Shown here one piece after another: positions 63,793 through 64,000 of a DNA stretch of 64,000 bases (position 1 is its first letter; every line of letters starts with the position of its first letter). Where the stretch lies: the NCBI GenBank assembly GCA_963575745.1, contig CAUYUJ010017834.1, forward strand, positions 139,471 through 203,470. Reading direction: 5' to 3'. Position numbers and translations under genes: made by a program. This DNA is from Prorocentrum cordatum (taxonomy: Eukaryota; Sar; Dinophyceae; Prorocentrales; Prorocentraceae). The notes under the pieces are model-generated. The model saw only the letters and a list, made by a program, of their open reading frames with translations. It was not told the origin of the DNA and made no database searches.

Positions 63793-63850
63793 ACTGGGCG
63801 CCGGCGGTAAACCGTCAACCTTTCTTACCGCCGGGGGACTCGTAGAGCTT
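63793..63850 (+). repeat. Hairpin element, TAA/TTA arms
   Basis: Intact arms; last copy before the window ends. Left neighbour ends CCGGGTCGACC. Confidence 0.9.
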
Positions 63851-64000
63851 CCTGACAATATACAGTGCGGAAAAAAACTCCAGAGAACGACTAGTTTTTC
63901 AGCCCAAGCGATTTCAGACTTCTCAAGATGACGCTACCAAAAAAAATATCCTGGCGAAGGACCCAACCATATGCAGTTGTGAGTACCGCAATTGTGAATA

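Larger units (their letters stand above)
40205..63990 (+). repeat. Mosaic repeat array with about 178-bp monomers and hairpin boundaries
   Basis: The landmark GACAGCACCTCTCAAGATGA with CGAACAATACGAATAG recurs throughout. Steps of 176-181 bp are seen, for example 43,287, 43,464, 43,645, and 48,615, 48,793, 48,970. Several monomers are followed by a non-monomeric tail (GCGAGCGGGAATAAGATCGA to TAAGGGAAGCTCTACGAG), giving blocks of about 1.2 kb. A second block type of about 300-340 bp carries CGCCAAGTGTTTTGATAGTA and ACAGGTGCGAAAAA. Blocks meet at the 55-bp hairpin element. Open frames here are short and repeat-derived, apart from LINE pieces. Confidence 0.9.

Noticed and set aside
42896-63850. 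Integron attC-like sites, because hairpins separate modules in one orientation
   Set aside because: No integrase, no attC core motifs, modules are non-coding and related to each other, and the genome is eukaryotic.
42896-63850. Helitron 3' ends, since some hairpins are followed by CTGA or CTAG
   Set aside because: The tetranucleotide is not constant (others read CTTG or CTTT), lies about 17 bases from the stem, and homology continues past it. No TC start or AT target could be defined.
40205-63990. CRISPR-like array
   Set aside because: Repeats are separated by large, mutually related blocks rather than short unique spacers, there are no cas genes, and the context is eukaryotic.

Overview
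The window looks like nuclear DNA from a dinoflagellate. Four things read directly from the sequence support this. (1) A chaperone gene of the HSP110 branch of the HSP70 superfamily can be assembled on the minus strand from seven exons, and every intron start is GC or GA, never GT, with mostly AG|G acceptors. (2) A degenerate copy of the dinoflagellate spliced leader lies at the 5' end of a minus-strand retro-sequence near 17.4 kb. (3) There are LINE-type reverse transcriptase and RNase H fragments in at least four places, and a broken PIF1-type helicase. (4) Simple repeats and dispersed repeats dominate, and coding density is very low. The species cannot be named from this sequence alone.

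Layout. 1-5 kb: GC-rich non-coding DNA with short repeats. 5.3-31.7 kb: the HSP110-like gene on the minus strand. Exons 1-6 lie at 31.7-25.2 kb, and exon 7 lies 19.8 kb away at 5.3 kb. That last intron holds three copies of a composite repeat (a CCAAGACGGCCC-like array followed by a CCT tract), long ATC/CAT tracts, a 79-bp minisatellite (13.1-15.3 kb), a LINE ORF1-like fragment with the relict leader (16.4-17.4 kb), exons of a Cys-rich zinc-binding-type protein (20.0-20.8 kb), a LINE RT fragment (22.2-23.2 kb) and the PIF1 remnant (23.2-24.1 kb). 31.7-36.4 kb: a minisatellite, then a 2.7 kb CCT/ATC block with a 100-N assembly gap. 36.9-40.2 kb: a frameshifted minus-strand coding region of unknown function.

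40.2-64 kb is the most unusual part. It is a mosaic array of diverged repeats with monomers of about 178 bp and larger blocks of about 0.3 and 1.2 kb. I counted 24 copies of a 55-bp element in it, all in one orientation. Each intact copy forms a hairpin whose 10-bp arms show compensatory changes (GGTAA/TTACC, GGTGA/TCACC, GGTT/AACC). The element starts sharply at ACTGG. The block to its left breaks off at a different point each time, while only a few block types follow on its right. Read on the minus strand, this is the pattern of 5'-truncated retroposons sharing a 3' stem-loop. A 2.5 kb LINE with a 9-bp target duplication (57,616-60,128) sits inside one hairpin, and an older LINE 3' end sits at the same position in another.

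The long Ser/His/Asp/Met/Leu/Pro/Arg open frames over the microsatellites, and most frames in the GC-rich repeats, are read here as artefacts of repeats rather than genes.
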